This document shows, one piece after another, positions 12,166 through 21,724 of a stretch of 39,439 nt of DNA. Both the position numbers and the translations under genes were made by a program. Under the pieces are notes generated by a model. It did not search any database. It had not been told where the DNA came from and saw only the letters and a list, made by a program, of their open reading frames with translations. Source of the DNA: Burkholderiaceae bacterium (GTDB lineage: Bacteria; Pseudomonadota; Gammaproteobacteria; Burkholderiales; Burkholderiaceae_C); contig JAMLIQ010000021.1 in assembly GCA_023954095.1 (NCBI GenBank), positions 1 through 39,439 of the forward strand, written 5' to 3'. The number at the start of each line of letters is the position of its first letter. Within the stretch, counting starts at the first letter, position 1.

Positions 12166-14301
12166 TTATCGAGAAGCCGATCGATCAGTAATCACCTTAG
12201 GCGTGATAAATATAAGCATTTCCTGCTTGTTCGCCTGCTTCGTTCGTGTCTTGAACAAGTTCCCAACACCGGGAATATCACCCAGAAACGGCACCTTCGC
12301 CTCAGTATCATCCTCGAAAAGTTCAAAAATACCGCCAATGACGACCGTCCCACCATTTTCAACCAAGACCTGCGTCTGAATACGCTTGGTATTAATTGCT
12401 CGCACATTATTCAATACCTCGCCGGGACTGTCTTTATTAACATCCAGATCAAGGATAATATTTCCTTCCGGCGTAATCTGAGGCAACACTTCCAGTTTCA
12501 AAACAGCCTTCTTGAAGGCAATAATCGTACCCCCATTAGGGGCCGTGACAGGATAGGGAAATTCAGTACCCTGCTCGATAGATGCCTTCGTTTGATCAGC
12601 GGTCACGACCCTGGGGCTCGATACGATCTTGCCTTTACCGTCAGCTTCCATTGCTGAGATCTCAAGATTCAGAAAACGGTTTGCTGCAGAATTAAAAATG
12701 GAAATCGCAAAACTGGATGGATCGTAGCCACCCTGCGCTTGTGCAGGCAGGTTAACAAAATTACCCAATGTATTAACAAGGCCACCGGCACTGGTTGAAG
12801 CCACTGCATTGCTATAACTGGTGCCAACAGCCACTCGATTTCCACCACCGAGGTTATAACCACCATCTCCCCCACGATTGGCCCGCAAATCAGTTCCACC
12901 CAGCCGAACACCCAAAGAGCGCCCAAAGGTGTCTGAGGCCTCAACAATCCGCGCTTCAATCATGACCTGACGAACGGCCACATCCAGCTTGGCCAGAAGC
13001 TGGCGAACTTCTTCCAGTTTTTGGGCCGTATCCGTGACGAAAAGCTGATTCGTACGCGGCTCGGCAATGGCACTACCGCGTTCGGACAGGAAACGATTGG
13101 ACGTAGACCCCGTGGATCCACCCGAAGTCGTGGTCAGCTGCGTCACCATGTCAGCAGCTTTCGCATAGTTCATCTGGAATGCTTGCGTACGCAGAGGCTC
13201 CAGCTTTTGAATGGCTTGCGCCGCTTCAAAATCCTTTTTGGTTCGGTCATCGATTTCATCTTTGGGAGCGATCCAGAGCACGTTTCCGGTTTTGCGCATG
13301 CCCAAGCCCTTGGCTTCCATGATGATCTGCAGCGCCTGATCCCACGGAACATCCTGCAAACGCAATGTCATCGCCCCGGTCACGGTGTCAGACGTCACGA
13401 TATTGATATTGGTGAAATCCGCAAACACCGCCAAAAGCGAGCGCAATTCAATGCTCTGGAAATTCAGTGACAGTTTTTCATTGCTGTAACCGGGGCCCTG
13501 GCTCAGCTTGTTGAGATCCACCTTTTTCTGACGTACTTCAACCACAAACTGGCTGTCGCTTTGGTAGGCACTATGCTCCCAGTCACCAATGGGGTCGATC
13601 ACCATGCGTACATGGTCTCCCTGTTCGGTTGTCGTCACCATTTGCACTGGTGTTCCGAAATCCGCAACGTCCAGTCGGCGGCGCAATCCTTCCGGCAAGG
13701 ACGATCGAGTGAAATCAATCGTCAGCCCTTTGCCCACCTGCCGCAAATCAACCCCAACCTGGCTACTGGACAAGCCGACGATGATTCGGCCAGAACCATC
13801 CGGACCCCGACGAAAATCAACATCCTTGATTGGCATGACATCGGTCGTACCTGCTTCGGCAAACACGGCTGTCGGCTTGGGCGTTCCGGCGGTTGAAGCG
13901 GAAGTTGCCACAGGATCCAGTTGGACCAGCAGCGCCTTGCCCTGGATTTCCGTTCGGTAGGAGGTTGCCTGCTTCAGGTTGAGCACCACACGCGACCGTC
14001 CGCCGGCCTGCACCACATTGACCGATTTCAAATTCCCTTGGTTGATGTCCACCAGGGAACGCCCCATGGCATTGCTTGCACCAGGGAAGTCGAGTGCAAT
14101 CCGCGCCGGAGACTGGGTAGTAAACCCCGTTGGAACAGCACCCAGCGGCTCCGACATCTCAATCCGGACCACTTCGGCGCCTGCCTGCATGCTGCCGGTG
14201 ACAGATTCGATAGCCCCCTCAGCCCAGGCGATCGACGCCATGAAAGTGGCAACGGCCACAATTGCTGCACGATTGATATTTTTCATGGTCTCTTGCTTCA
14301 T
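12166..14301 (-). CDS. pilQ: Type IV pilus secretin PilQ
   Basis: This is the outer-membrane secretin through which type IV pili emerge (711 aa). The signal peptide ends near AWAEG. The order is two N-terminal AMIN-like peptidoglycan-binding regions (about 30-130 and 160-260), an STN/N0 region (LRSLLAVFADFTNINIV), a secretin_N segment (FQMNYAKAADMV) and the C-terminal secretin. The last includes the blocks VSSPRVVTADQTKASIEQG and VPFLGDIPGVGNLF. The start at 14301 overlaps the pilP stop (ATGA) and has a strong GGAGGAGG site. An in-frame ATG at 14286 is the alternative. Confidence 0.97.
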   Translation of the reverse strand: MKQETMKNINRAAIVAVATFMASIAWAEGAIESVTGSMQAGAEVVRIEMSEPLGAVPTGFTTQSPARIALDFPGASNAMGRSLVDINQGNLKSVNVVQAGGRSRVVLNLKQATSYRTEIQGKALLVQLDPVATSASTAGTPKPTAVFAEAGTTDVMPIKDVDFRRGPDGSGRIIVGLSSSQVGVDLRQVGKGLTIDFTRSSLPEGLRRRLDVADFGTPVQMVTTTEQGDHVRMVIDPIGDWEHSAYQSDSQFVVEVRQKKVDLNKLSQGPGYSNEKLSLNFQSIELRSLLAVFADFTNINIVTSDTVTGAMTLRLQDVPWDQALQIIMEAKGLGMRKTGNVLWIAPKDEIDDRTKKDFEAAQAIQKLEPLRTQAFQMNYAKAADMVTQLTTTSGGSTGSTSNRFLSERGSAIAEPRTNQLFVTDTAQKLEEVRQLLAKLDVAVRQVMIEARIVEASDTFGRSLGVRLGGTDLRANRGGDGGYNLGGGNRVAVGTSYSNAVASTSAGGLVNTLGNFVNLPAQAQGGYDPSSFAISIFNSAANRFLNLEISAMEADGKGKIVSSPRVVTADQTKASIEQGTEFPYPVTAPNGGTIIAFKKAVLKLEVLPQITPEGNIILDLDVNKDSPGEVLNNVRAINTKRIQTQVLVENGGTVVIGGIFELFEDDTEAKVPFLGDIPGVGNLFKTRTKQANKQEMLIFITPKVITDRSASR

Positions 14302-14843
14302 TTCTTCGCCTCCTCCTGCAGTTCCAGCGATGTGGCGCGCTCTATCCAGTCACCAGTGGCATCCTGCACAATTTCGCGAAGCTGGATGGCTGTTTCCGTA
14401 ATGGCTGTGATCCGCCCATAGTTCTGTCCAAGATAATTTCCTACCTGCACTTGGTACAAAAGGTTGTCCACCTTGAGCAAAGCCGTCGGTTTGCTTGTTT
14501 TGTTCAAGCTTCCAACCATGGCCATGGTATCCAGCGGAAAGGCCTCCAATGGCTCTTTCCGGCGCGCCATTTCAGGCGCGATCAGTGCGGCATTGGATGC
14601 CACTTGTGCAGACTCGCGGCGCAGAGCCTGGGTCAGCTTGAGCGGGTTGAATGGTTCCATCCCCGCGTCAGCGGTATAGGGCTGTGGATTGAATTGTTTG
14701 GGCTCAGCGATCGGTGTAACGCGCGGCCTTGCTTGCGCCCGCTCGTCGGCCATCCACTGGCGAAGCTCGTCTTCCCCCGATGAGCCACAGCCAAGCAAGG
14801 AACCGGTGCACAAAACCATGAAAGCAAGAGGCAAGAATTTCAT
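14298..14843 (-). CDS. pilP: Type IV pilus assembly lipoprotein PilP
   Basis: This is an inner-membrane lipoprotein linking the PilMNO complex to PilQ in the periplasm (181 aa). The lipobox is LLGC, ending at Cys19, followed by a disordered region. The family block DTMAMVGSLNKTSKPTALL and the beta-sandwich segment YQVQVGNYLGQNYGRI complete it. Both ends overlap their neighbours by four bases (ATGA), consistent with tight translational coupling in the operon. Confidence 0.95.
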   Translation of the reverse strand: MKFLPLAFMVLCTGSLLGCGSSGEDELRQWMADERAQARPRVTPIAEPKQFNPQPYTADAGMEPFNPLKLTQALRRESAQVASNAALIAPEMARRKEPLEAFPLDTMAMVGSLNKTSKPTALLKVDNLLYQVQVGNYLGQNYGRITAITETAIQLREIVQDATGDWIERATSLELQEEAKK

Positions 14844-15526
14844 TTTTTCGCTCCTGCCTTGGCACTGCGCTGCGCCTGCACTTCTTCCGGATCGAGATAG
14901 CGGAAAGTGCGGGCCGTCGCATCCATCGTCAGATTTCCACTCAGCTTGTCCTTTTCTTTTGTCGGCACGCCGATGGAAATGTCGTTCAACGTCACAATAC
15001 GCGACAAATTGGCAATATCAGCGGCAAACGCCCCCATATCATGGTATTTTCCCGTGACCCGCACGGCGATTGGCAACTCGGCGTAATACTCCCGTACCAC
15101 GATCTGCCCAGGGCGGAACAACTCGAACTGCAAACTACGGCCCAAGCCGGCTTGGTTGATATCTGAAAGCAACGCCGCCATTTCCGCTTTACTCGGCAAC
15201 TGCTTTTCCAATTGGATCACGTATTGTTGCACTTGCTCACGTTGCTTTTTCAGCAGGTCGAGGCTGACGGCTTTCTGCAACTTCTTTTGGTAATCCTGAC
15301 GTAGGGTTTGCTCGGTATTACGTTCCGTCTCCAACTCCACTTCGTAGTCCGTGAGTTTGACAAACCACAGAGCTACAGCCACGCCTACGGCCAGAAAGAC
15401 ACACAACAAATAGCGCGGCAGAGGTGGCCAAAGAGAAGGATCCTTGGTATCCAGGTTCCTGAACTGGCGCTGCAATTGCTCCTGCAATTGCGCCATATCG
15501 ACCTTGGTAGCTTGTTTTTTTGCCAT
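14840..15526 (-). CDS. pilO: Type IV pilus inner-membrane protein PilO
   Basis: This is a bitopic inner-membrane protein (228 aa) that forms a dimer with PilN and carries the alignment subcomplex. It has a short cytoplasmic N-terminus, one transmembrane helix at about 37-57 (PRYLLCVFLAVGVAVALWFV), a coiled coil (about 62-113) and a ferredoxin-like periplasmic domain (FELFRPGQIVVREYYAELPI). It starts three bases after pilN ends and overlaps pilP by four bases. Confidence 0.95.
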   Translation of the reverse strand: MAKKQATKVDMAQLQEQLQRQFRNLDTKDPSLWPPLPRYLLCVFLAVGVAVALWFVKLTDYEVELETERNTEQTLRQDYQKKLQKAVSLDLLKKQREQVQQYVIQLEKQLPSKAEMAALLSDINQAGLGRSLQFELFRPGQIVVREYYAELPIAVRVTGKYHDMGAFAADIANLSRIVTLNDISIGVPTKEKDKLSGNLTMDATARTFRYLDPEEVQAQRSAKAGAKK

Positions 15527-15529
15527 TGC

Positions 15530-16135
15530 TTATTTCCCTGCCGCACTCGCCGCTTCCATGGCCTTCTGCGCCTCGCTGGAACGCATCAATTGGAAGCGAA
15601 GATTGAATGCGGCAACACGGCGTTGATCACGGGGCGACAACGACACATTGCTGGCCACGATCTCCACGAGTTCCGGCTTGGAAAGCCAAGGCGTGTTATT
15701 GGACAAATTGCGCAGCATTTCGGAGACTCGCTCATTCGACTGCGCCATACCCTGCATTGCCACGGTCTGATTAGTCTGCTTGAGCGTGGTGATATACACC
15801 CCATCAGGCAATTGCTGCACCAATTCACTGAGCAAATGCACCGGCAGATTACGATCCGACTGCAAGTCTTCTACAGCCTTTTGACGAGCACGCAGCGCAG
15901 CAATTTCTTCTTCAATGGTGGCGATTTCCTTGATCTGCCCTTCAAGAACCTTGATTTCGGTCTGAAGAAACTGGTTCTTGCCTTGTTGTTCCTCGATTTG
16001 CATCTGGAACCACCAGTAAATGCCGCCGGCAATCACCAGCCCAACCAAGGCAGAGGCCAGCATGGCGGCCTGGAAGGTTTCACGCCGACGCTTGCGCGCC
16101 GCCTCCCGGTGGGGGAGCAGATTAATGAGAATCAC
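15530..16135 (-). CDS. pilN: Type IV pilus inner-membrane protein PilN
   Basis: This bitopic protein binds cytoplasmic PilM through its conserved N-terminal peptide INLLPHRE. I start it at a GTG (16133-16135), because this gives the canonical opening MILINLLPHREAARKRRRE, overlaps the pilM stop as GTGA and has GGAGG eight bases upstream. The ATG at 16165 would add ten residues that PilN proteins lack. The rest is a transmembrane helix at about 27-45, a coiled coil (about 46-90) and a Fimbrial/PilN ferredoxin-like periplasmic domain. The product is 201 aa. Confidence 0.94.
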   Translation of the reverse strand: MILINLLPHREAARKRRRETFQAAMLASALVGLVIAGGIYWWFQMQIEEQQGKNQFLQTEIKVLEGQIKEIATIEEEIAALRARQKAVEDLQSDRNLPVHLLSELVQQLPDGVYITTLKQTNQTVAMQGMAQSNERVSEMLRNLSNNTPWLSKPELVEIVASNVSLSPRDQRRVAAFNLRFQLMRSSEAQKAMEAASAAGK

Positions 16136-17211
16136 TGCAGGAACCTCCGCATCGCAAGACCGCACGAGGTGAGGTAGGAAGGCGCTTCGCGCACCATCTT
16201 TTTCATACGGACTGAACTTCCGATCTCCATGCCATCAAAGGGATTGACGACGCTGCATGGGAATCCTGTATGTTGCGTAACCGCTTCAATCAAGCCGGGC
16301 AAGGGGGCCGACCCGCCTGCAAGCATGATGTGGTCGACCCGATTGTGTGGAGTACTTGTGAAGAAAAACTGCAGTGCACGGCCGATTTCCTGGGACAGGC
16401 TCTCCACAAAGGGACGCAATACCGCTGTCGAGTAGTCGTCCGGCAGGTCCCCATTGCGTTTCTTGCTTTCCGCCTCTTCCGCAGAAAACCCGTATTGCCG
16501 CACGATGAGCTGGGACAACTGCGCACCGCCAAAAGCCTGGTCGCGGTCATACAGAACCTCATCGTTGCGAATCACCTGCATGCTGGTCGTGAGTGCCCCC
16601 ACTTCAAACAAAGCCACCATCGTATCGACCCCTTTGTTGGGGAAGGCCTCCATCAGCCGACTTGCGGCCAGACGGGAGGCATGGGACTCAATATCAATGA
16701 TGGCGGCTTTGAGCCCGGCCGCTTCCGCCAGACCCTGTCGATCCTGCACTTTTTCACGGCGCGAAGCGGCAATCAACACTTCAACATCTCCGGGCGAATT
16801 CTTGCTGGGACCCATGACACAGAAGTCCAGACTCACCTCGTCCAGAGAAAACGGAATGTATTGGTTGGCTTCAGACTCCACCTGCACTTCCAATTCCTGG
16901 TCAGTCATTCCCGCAGGCAGTGTGATCTTCTTGGTGATGACGGCCGAGGGGGGCAGCGCCAGCGCCACGTTCTTGGTCCGCGTACCGCTCTTTTTCACCA
17001 CCCTGCGCAGGGCTTCGGCGACTTCATCGAACTTTTCGATGTTGCCATCCGTGATCCAGCCGCGCTCCAGTGGCTCGATAGCGCAGCGCTCAAGCACCAG
17101 GCCACCCGCCTTGTCACGCCCTAGTTCCACCAGCTTGACGCTGGAGGAACTGATGTCGATGCCCAGCAGTGGCGCGGACTGGCGACTGAACAGAGATCCC
17201 GCAGAGATCAA
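16132..17211 (-). CDS. pilM: Type IV pilus assembly ATPase-like protein PilM
   Basis: This is an actin-like cytoplasmic protein (359 aa) that binds ATP and the PilN N-terminus and connects the pilus motors with the inner-membrane complex. The FtsA-like fold is marked by LLGIDISSSSVKLVEL, VALALPPSAVITKKI, ANQYIPFSLDEVSLDF and HIMLAGGSAPLPGL. The start is TTG (17209-17211), preceded by AGGGGG five bases upstream. It is the first gene of pilMNOPQ. A weak promoter (TTGCTG-N17-TAGCAT, 17267-17295 on the minus strand) fits but is not compelling. The 267-bp space to ponA holds the divergent control region. Confidence 0.95.
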   Translation of the reverse strand: MISAGSLFSRQSAPLLGIDISSSSVKLVELGRDKAGGLVLERCAIEPLERGWITDGNIEKFDEVAEALRRVVKKSGTRTKNVALALPPSAVITKKITLPAGMTDQELEVQVESEANQYIPFSLDEVSLDFCVMGPSKNSPGDVEVLIAASRREKVQDRQGLAEAAGLKAAIIDIESHASRLAASRLMEAFPNKGVDTMVALFEVGALTTSMQVIRNDEVLYDRDQAFGGAQLSQLIVRQYGFSAEEAESKKRNGDLPDDYSTAVLRPFVESLSQEIGRALQFFFTSTPHNRVDHIMLAGGSAPLPGLIEAVTQHTGFPCSVVNPFDGMEIGSSVRMKKMVREAPSYLTSCGLAMRRFLQ

Positions 17212-17446
17212 GATAGCCCCCTAAAAATTGTCAATCTGACACAACATAACTTAACATTTCACATGAATGCTATCAGTAAGATACTTCTCCAGCAAAGAGT
17301 TTTCCTGCCGTTGCACGTTTCAACCGTTGTCAAAAGCAGACGCTTGACTCCTCATTTCAGCCCGTCTGGGCCGACCCGCACAATCTGTGTACAGCCATTC
17401 GAAGGCGACTTTTTGCCGCCCAAGGGAAAATGCTGCGGTGCATTTT

Positions 17447-17452
17447 TATAAT
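17447..17452 (+). promoter_or_regulatory. Candidate -10 box for ponA
   Basis: A perfect TATAAT stands 26 bases before the ponA ATG, which would give a leader of about 20 nt that still contains the CGGAG ribosome site. No good -35 box lies at the right distance, so this would be a -10-dominated or activated promoter. Confidence 0.4.
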
Positions 17453-17478
17453 AACCAGACATTTCTATCCGGAGCGAT

Positions 17479-19866
17479 ATGCCGCCCCCAGCCAAGCCCA
17501 ATTCCCGCACTGCCTCCTCTCCTTCGTCCACCAAAAAACCCGCCTGGCTTCAGTGGACGATTCGCCTGACGCTCTGGTTGCTGGGCTTGGCGACAGCCGG
17601 GGCATTGTCCTTGGCACTGGTCATCGCCGTGGCACTGGCCATGGCCTACCCCAATCTTCCTGATATCTCGGATCTGGCCGATTACCGGCCAAAGCTGCCT
17701 TTGCGGGTCTATTCGGCGGAAGGCGCCTTGCTCGGCGAGTTTGGGGAGGAGCGCCGCAACCTGACCCCCATCGGGGAAATCCCCAGGGTGATGAAGGATG
17801 CTGTTTTGGCCATCGAAGACACCCGCTTCTTTCAGCATGGCGGCGTGGATTACAAAGGCATGCTGCGGGCGGGCCTCGCAAACCTGGGAAAGATGAAAAG
17901 CCAGGGGGCATCCACCATCACCATGCAGGTGGCGCGCAATGTGTATCTTTCTTCTGAAAAAACGTTTACAAGAAAAATTTACGAAATATTACTGACTTTC
18001 AAACTGGAGCATTTCCTGACCAAAGATCAGATTCTTGAGATTTACATGAATCAGATTTTTCTGGGCAATAGGGCCTATGGATTTGCAGCAGCATCGGAAG
18101 CCTATTTTGGCAAGCCTCTCAAGGCCGTGACGATCGCGGAAGCTGCCATGCTGGCCGGCCTGCCCAAGGCGCCTTCGGCCTACAACCCCATCAGCAACCC
18201 CAAGCGAGCCCGGGTGCGCCAACTCCACATCATTGACCGCATGGAGGAAAACCACTTCATCACTCCCGAAGAAGCGGCGGCAGCGCGCAAGGAGGAGCTC
18301 AAGATCCGCACGGGCGCGGACAACACCCGCATCCACGCAGAATATGTGGCCGAAATGGCGCGTCAGTTGATCTTTGCCCAATATGGCAACGAGGCCTATA
18401 CACGCGGCCTCAATGTCTACACTACCTTGAATGCAGGCGAGCAAGAAGTGGCCTACAAAGCCCTGCGCCAAGGCATCATGAATTACGAGCGTAGGCAACA
18501 CTACCGAGGCCCGGAGAAGTTCGCCACGCTCCCAGGCAATCCGCAGGAACTGGAAGAGACCATCGACGATATTCTGGCGGACCACCCAGACAACGGCGAC
18601 GTCCTCTCTGCCATGGTGCTGGAGGCGGGGCCCCGCAAGATTGTGGCAATGCGCCCCAACGGGGACAGCATCGAGATTACGGGAGATGGCCTCAAGCCCG
18701 TGCAGTCCGGCTTGAGCGACAAGGCGCCACCCAACATCAAGATTCGCCGCGGCGCCGTGATCCGGGTCGTCAAATCCCCCAAAGACACCTGGGAAGCCAC
18801 ACAGCTGCCGGAAGTCGAAGGTGCATTTGTCGCTGTGGATCCCCGAACCGGTGCCATCAAGGCGTTGGTGGGCGGTTTCGATTTTGACAAGAACAAGTTC
18901 AACCACGTGACCCAGGCATGGCGCCAACCGGGATCGAGTTTCAAGCCCTTCATCTACTCGGCGGCCCTGGAGAAGGGATTCACTCCCGCTACGGTCATCA
19001 ACGATGCGCCGCTGTTCTTCGATGCCGGCGTGACCGGCGGAAAGCCGTGGGAGCCGAAAAATTACGACGGCAAGTTCGACGGCCCCATGACCATGCGGTC
19101 TGCCCTGGCCCGCTCCAAGAACATGGTGTCGATCCGGGTGCTCCAGGCCGTAGGGCCCCGCAATGCCCAAGAGTGGGCGGCCAAGTTCGGTTTCGATGCC
19201 GACAGGCACCCTGCCTACCTCACGATGGCCCTGGGCGCGGGTTCAGTCACCCCGATGCAACTCGCTGTGGGTTATTCGGTTTTTGCCAATGGTGGTTTCC
19301 GTGTCAATCCCTGGTTGATCTCACGCGTGACCGACCACAAGGGGCGCGTTTTGTCCGAGATTCAGCCGCCGTCGGCGCAGGACCTGGAGCGTGTGATTGA
19401 GCCGCGCAATGCCTTCATCATGGACAGCCTGCTGCAGGAAGTCGCCCGCTCCGGAACGGCGGCCAGAGCGCAGGCCACACTCAAGCGGCCCGACCTGTAC
19501 GGAAAGACCGGAACCACCAATGATTCGTGGGATGCCTGGTTTGCAGGATTTCAGCCCACGATCACGGCAGTCACCTGGATTGGCTACGACACGCCACGCA
19601 ACCTGGGCAGCCGCGAAACGGGCGGGGGCCTCAGCCTGCCCGTATGGATCAGCTTCATGGAAAAAGCTCTCAAGGGCGTTCCGGTCATGGAGCCCACAGT
19701 GCCGCCGGGCGTCGTCAACGTCGGGGGAGAGTGGTTCTACGAAGAGTACGCGCGCAATGCTGGCGTTGCAAGTCTGGGAATGGAGAGCCAGGGAACTGGA
19801 GAACTTCCTCCAGACGGTCCAGCACCGGAAGAGCGCAGCCGCATCCTTGACCTGTTCCGCAACTGA
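17479..19866 (+). CDS. ponA: Penicillin-binding protein 1A
   Basis: This is a bifunctional class A PBP (795 aa), anchored in the inner membrane, that polymerises glycan strands and cross-links peptides. It has a membrane anchor at about 26-56 and a GT51 transglycosylase domain with catalytic Glu113 (AIEDTRFFQH) and the GASTITMQ block. A middle region follows, then the transpeptidase domain with nucleophile Ser486 in SSFK, SKN at 546-548 and KTG at 676-678. The ATG is preceded by GGAG at five bases. The gene is divergent from pilMNOPQ, a common arrangement in Proteobacteria. All catalytic motifs are intact. Confidence 0.98.
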   Translation: MPPPAKPNSRTASSPSSTKKPAWLQWTIRLTLWLLGLATAGALSLALVIAVALAMAYPNLPDISDLADYRPKLPLRVYSAEGALLGEFGEERRNLTPIGEIPRVMKDAVLAIEDTRFFQHGGVDYKGMLRAGLANLGKMKSQGASTITMQVARNVYLSSEKTFTRKIYEILLTFKLEHFLTKDQILEIYMNQIFLGNRAYGFAAASEAYFGKPLKAVTIAEAAMLAGLPKAPSAYNPISNPKRARVRQLHIIDRMEENHFITPEEAAAARKEELKIRTGADNTRIHAEYVAEMARQLIFAQYGNEAYTRGLNVYTTLNAGEQEVAYKALRQGIMNYERRQHYRGPEKFATLPGNPQELEETIDDILADHPDNGDVLSAMVLEAGPRKIVAMRPNGDSIEITGDGLKPVQSGLSDKAPPNIKIRRGAVIRVVKSPKDTWEATQLPEVEGAFVAVDPRTGAIKALVGGFDFDKNKFNHVTQAWRQPGSSFKPFIYSAALEKGFTPATVINDAPLFFDAGVTGGKPWEPKNYDGKFDGPMTMRSALARSKNMVSIRVLQAVGPRNAQEWAAKFGFDADRHPAYLTMALGAGSVTPMQLAVGYSVFANGGFRVNPWLISRVTDHKGRVLSEIQPPSAQDLERVIEPRNAFIMDSLLQEVARSGTAARAQATLKRPDLYGKTGTTNDSWDAWFAGFQPTITAVTWIGYDTPRNLGSRETGGGLSLPVWISFMEKALKGVPVMEPTVPPGVVNVGGEWFYEEYARNAGVASLGMESQGTGELPPDGPAPEERSRILDLFRN

Positions 19867-19910
19867 ATCCGCCCAAGCGATGCCTGGCGCAGCGCCGCGC
19901 GTCGGGCGCG

Positions 19911-20240
19911 CTACCCCCTGAAATCGAGTACCAGCCCCGATTGGGCGGCAGCGTCACTGCGCAGCTGCGCAAAAAAATCATGGCCTCCTTTGGTATCTTG
20001 CCAGACACTGCCGTCAAAGCGGTAGTGGTATCCCCCGGACTGCGCAGCCATCCACACTTCGTGCAACGGTTTCTGCAGATTGATGACGATCTGGCTCCCA
20101 TTGCTGAACGCCAGGGTGATCATGCCGCCAGAACGCTGGTTATCAATATCGGCGTCCGTTGCGTCGTTGATCCGGTCGCAGCATTGCTCTACCGCCTGTA
20201 GCAAGCGCTCGGCACAGTCCATGTATTCAAGGTCGGTCAT
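19911..20240 (-). CDS. cyaY: Frataxin-like iron-binding protein CyaY
   Basis: This is a small cytoplasmic iron-binding regulator of Fe-S cluster assembly (109 aa). The start is the ATG at 20240 ([15 protein letters not shown]); an upstream in-frame ATG at 20270 would run past the divergent lptM start. The acidic first helix and the beta-sheet block [20 protein letters not shown] followed by YHYRF are the frataxin signature. Only 12 bases separate it from lptM on the other strand, and no Shine-Dalgarno sequence precedes it. Confidence 0.95.
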   Translation of the reverse strand: MTDLEYMDCAERLLQAVEQCCDRINDATDADIDNQRSGGMITLAFSNGSQIVINLQKPLHEVWMAAQSGGYHYRFDGSVWQDTKGGHDFFAQLRSDAAAQSGLVLDFRG

Positions 20241-20252
20241 TACAATTTCGTT

Positions 20253-20450
20253 ATGTTGAGAGCGATACAAATTCTAGTCAGTGCCTTTGTCCTTGCCGCC
20301 AGCGTGGCAAGTCTGGGCGCCTGCGGCCAGCGTGGCCCACTGTTTCTGCCCACAGAGGGCGCGGCCCAGCAGCGCGCCACCCTGCCGCAGACATTGACCC
20401 CCGGCACCGCCACTCCCCCTTCTGCTGCTGCTTCGACTGCCACACGATGA
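20253..20450 (+). CDS. lptM: LPS translocon maturation chaperone LptM (YifL-type lipoprotein)
   Basis: This is a 65-aa outer-membrane lipoprotein. Its signal peptide [20 protein letters not shown] leads to the lipobox LGAC (Cys24), followed by the diagnostic GQRGPLFLP. In E. coli the equivalent helps the LptDE translocon mature; this role is transferred by family. The stop overlaps the lysA start (ATGA). A TACAAT hexamer at 20241-20246 would place the transcription start on the ATG itself, so a leaderless mRNA is possible. Confidence 0.88.
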   Translation: MLRAIQILVSAFVLAASVASLGACGQRGPLFLPTEGAAQQRATLPQTLTPGTATPPSAAASTATR

Positions 20451-21724
20451 CATTCCTTTCCCTGCCCGGCGCTCCCCATATTGCCTACCACGATAACGCA
20501 CTGTACGTGGAAGGCCAGCGCGTCGATGACCTCGCCGAACAACACGGCACACCTCTGTTCGTGTATTCCACTGCAGCCATGCGTGAGGCCCTGGCGGCTT
20601 ATCAGCGTGGCTTTGCAGGGCGCAAGCTGCATATCTGCTATGCGATGAAGGCCAACTCCTCGCTGGCGCTGCTGCAGTTCTTTGCCCGCCAGGGGTGCGG
20701 GTTCGACATCGTCTCGGGCGGCGAGCTCGAACGCGTCATCGCGGCAGGCGGCGACCCCGCCAAGGTGATTTTTTCCGGCGTAGGCAAAACCCGGGCCGAA
20801 ATGCGGCAAGCGCTGCGGGCAGGCATTCTGTGCTTCAACGTGGAGAGCGAGGCCGAGTTGGAAGTGCTGAGCGAAGTGGCTGTGGCCGAAGGCACTACCG
20901 CACCCGTCAGCATCCGCGTCAATCCGAACGTAGACCCCAAGACCCATCCCTATATCTCCACGGGTCTCAAGGGCAACAAGTTTGGCGTGGCGCATGAGCG
21001 TACGCTGGCGGCCTACCAACGGGCTGCCGCGCTCCCCGGCCTGCGGGTGGTGGGTATCGATTTCCATATCGGCTCGCAGATCACGGAAGTGACGCCTTAC
21101 CTGGATGCCACCGACCGACTGCTCGATCTGGTCGAGCAGATCGAGGCGGCAGGCATCCCCATCCATCACATTGATTTTGGGGGCGGGCTGGGCATCAACT
21201 ACAACGGCGACACCCCGCCCGCCGCCGATGTGCTGTGGCAGCAACTGTTCGCCCGTATCGATGCCCGCGGTTTCGGCGGCCGTCAGTTCATGATCGAACC
21301 GGGGCGTTCGCTCGTTGGCAATGCGGGTTTGTGCGTTACAGAAGTTCTGTTTCTCAAGCCTGGGGAGGAGAAGAACTTCTGCATCGTCGACGCAGCCATG
21401 AACGATCTCCCCCGGCCTGCCATGTACCAGGCCTTTCATGCCATCGTGCCGGTGCAAGTCTCGAATACCGCTGCACAGGTTTACGACGTGGTCGGCCCGG
21501 TGTGCGAAAGCGGCGACTGGATCGGTCGAGACCGCAACCTCGCAATCCATGCGGGCGGCCGCCTGGCCGTGCTGTCAGCAGGGGCCTACTGCATGTCCAT
21601 GTCGAGCAACTACAACACCCGGGGGCGTGCAGCCGAAGTGCTGGTGGACGGAACAAAGGCCCAGGTGATTCGCCAACGCGAGACTGCCGCAGACACCTTT
21701 CGCAATGAAATACTGATGAAATAA
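20447..21724 (+). CDS. lysA: Diaminopimelate decarboxylase
   Basis: This PLP enzyme performs the last step of lysine synthesis, decarboxylating meso-diaminopimelate (425 aa, usual length). It is a fold-type III TIM barrel with the PLP lysine at Lys68 (CYAMKANS), then DFHIGSQI, the phosphate-binding IDFGGGLGINY, the EPGRSLVGNAG block and Cys353 in VCESGD. The C-terminal YNTRGRAAEVLVDG is also typical. It is translationally coupled to lptM. Its last codon and stop lie inside a copy of the 54-bp repeat. Confidence 0.98.
   Translation: MTFLSLPGAPHIAYHDNALYVEGQRVDDLAEQHGTPLFVYSTAAMREALAAYQRGFAGRKLHICYAMKANSSLALLQFFARQGCGFDIVSGGELERVIAAGGDPAKVIFSGVGKTRAEMRQALRAGILCFNVESEAELEVLSEVAVAEGTTAPVSIRVNPNVDPKTHPYISTGLKGNKFGVAHERTLAAYQRAAALPGLRVVGIDFHIGSQITEVTPYLDATDRLLDLVEQIEAAGIPIHHIDFGGGLGINYNGDTPPAADVLWQQLFARIDARGFGGRQFMIEPGRSLVGNAGLCVTEVLFLKPGEEKNFCIVDAAMNDLPRPAMYQAFHAIVPVQVSNTAAQVYDVVGPVCESGDWIGRDRNLAIHAGGRLAVLSAGAYCMSMSSNYNTRGRAAEVLVDGTKAQVIRQRETAADTFRNEILMK

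Noticed and set aside
17212-17446. Small gene or RNA in the pilM-ponA space
   Set aside because: Only short frames without ribosome sites or family resemblance are present; the region is best read as divergent control DNA.
17989-19209. Open frame of 406 codons on the minus strand within ponA
   Set aside because: ponA carries all catalytic motifs on the plus strand; the antisense frame has no domain and no ribosome site.
19867-19910. Terminator between the convergent ponA and cyaY genes
   Set aside because: A small GC-rich hairpin (GCGCG, CGCGC) exists, but there is no T-run on either strand and its end overlaps the cyaY stop.
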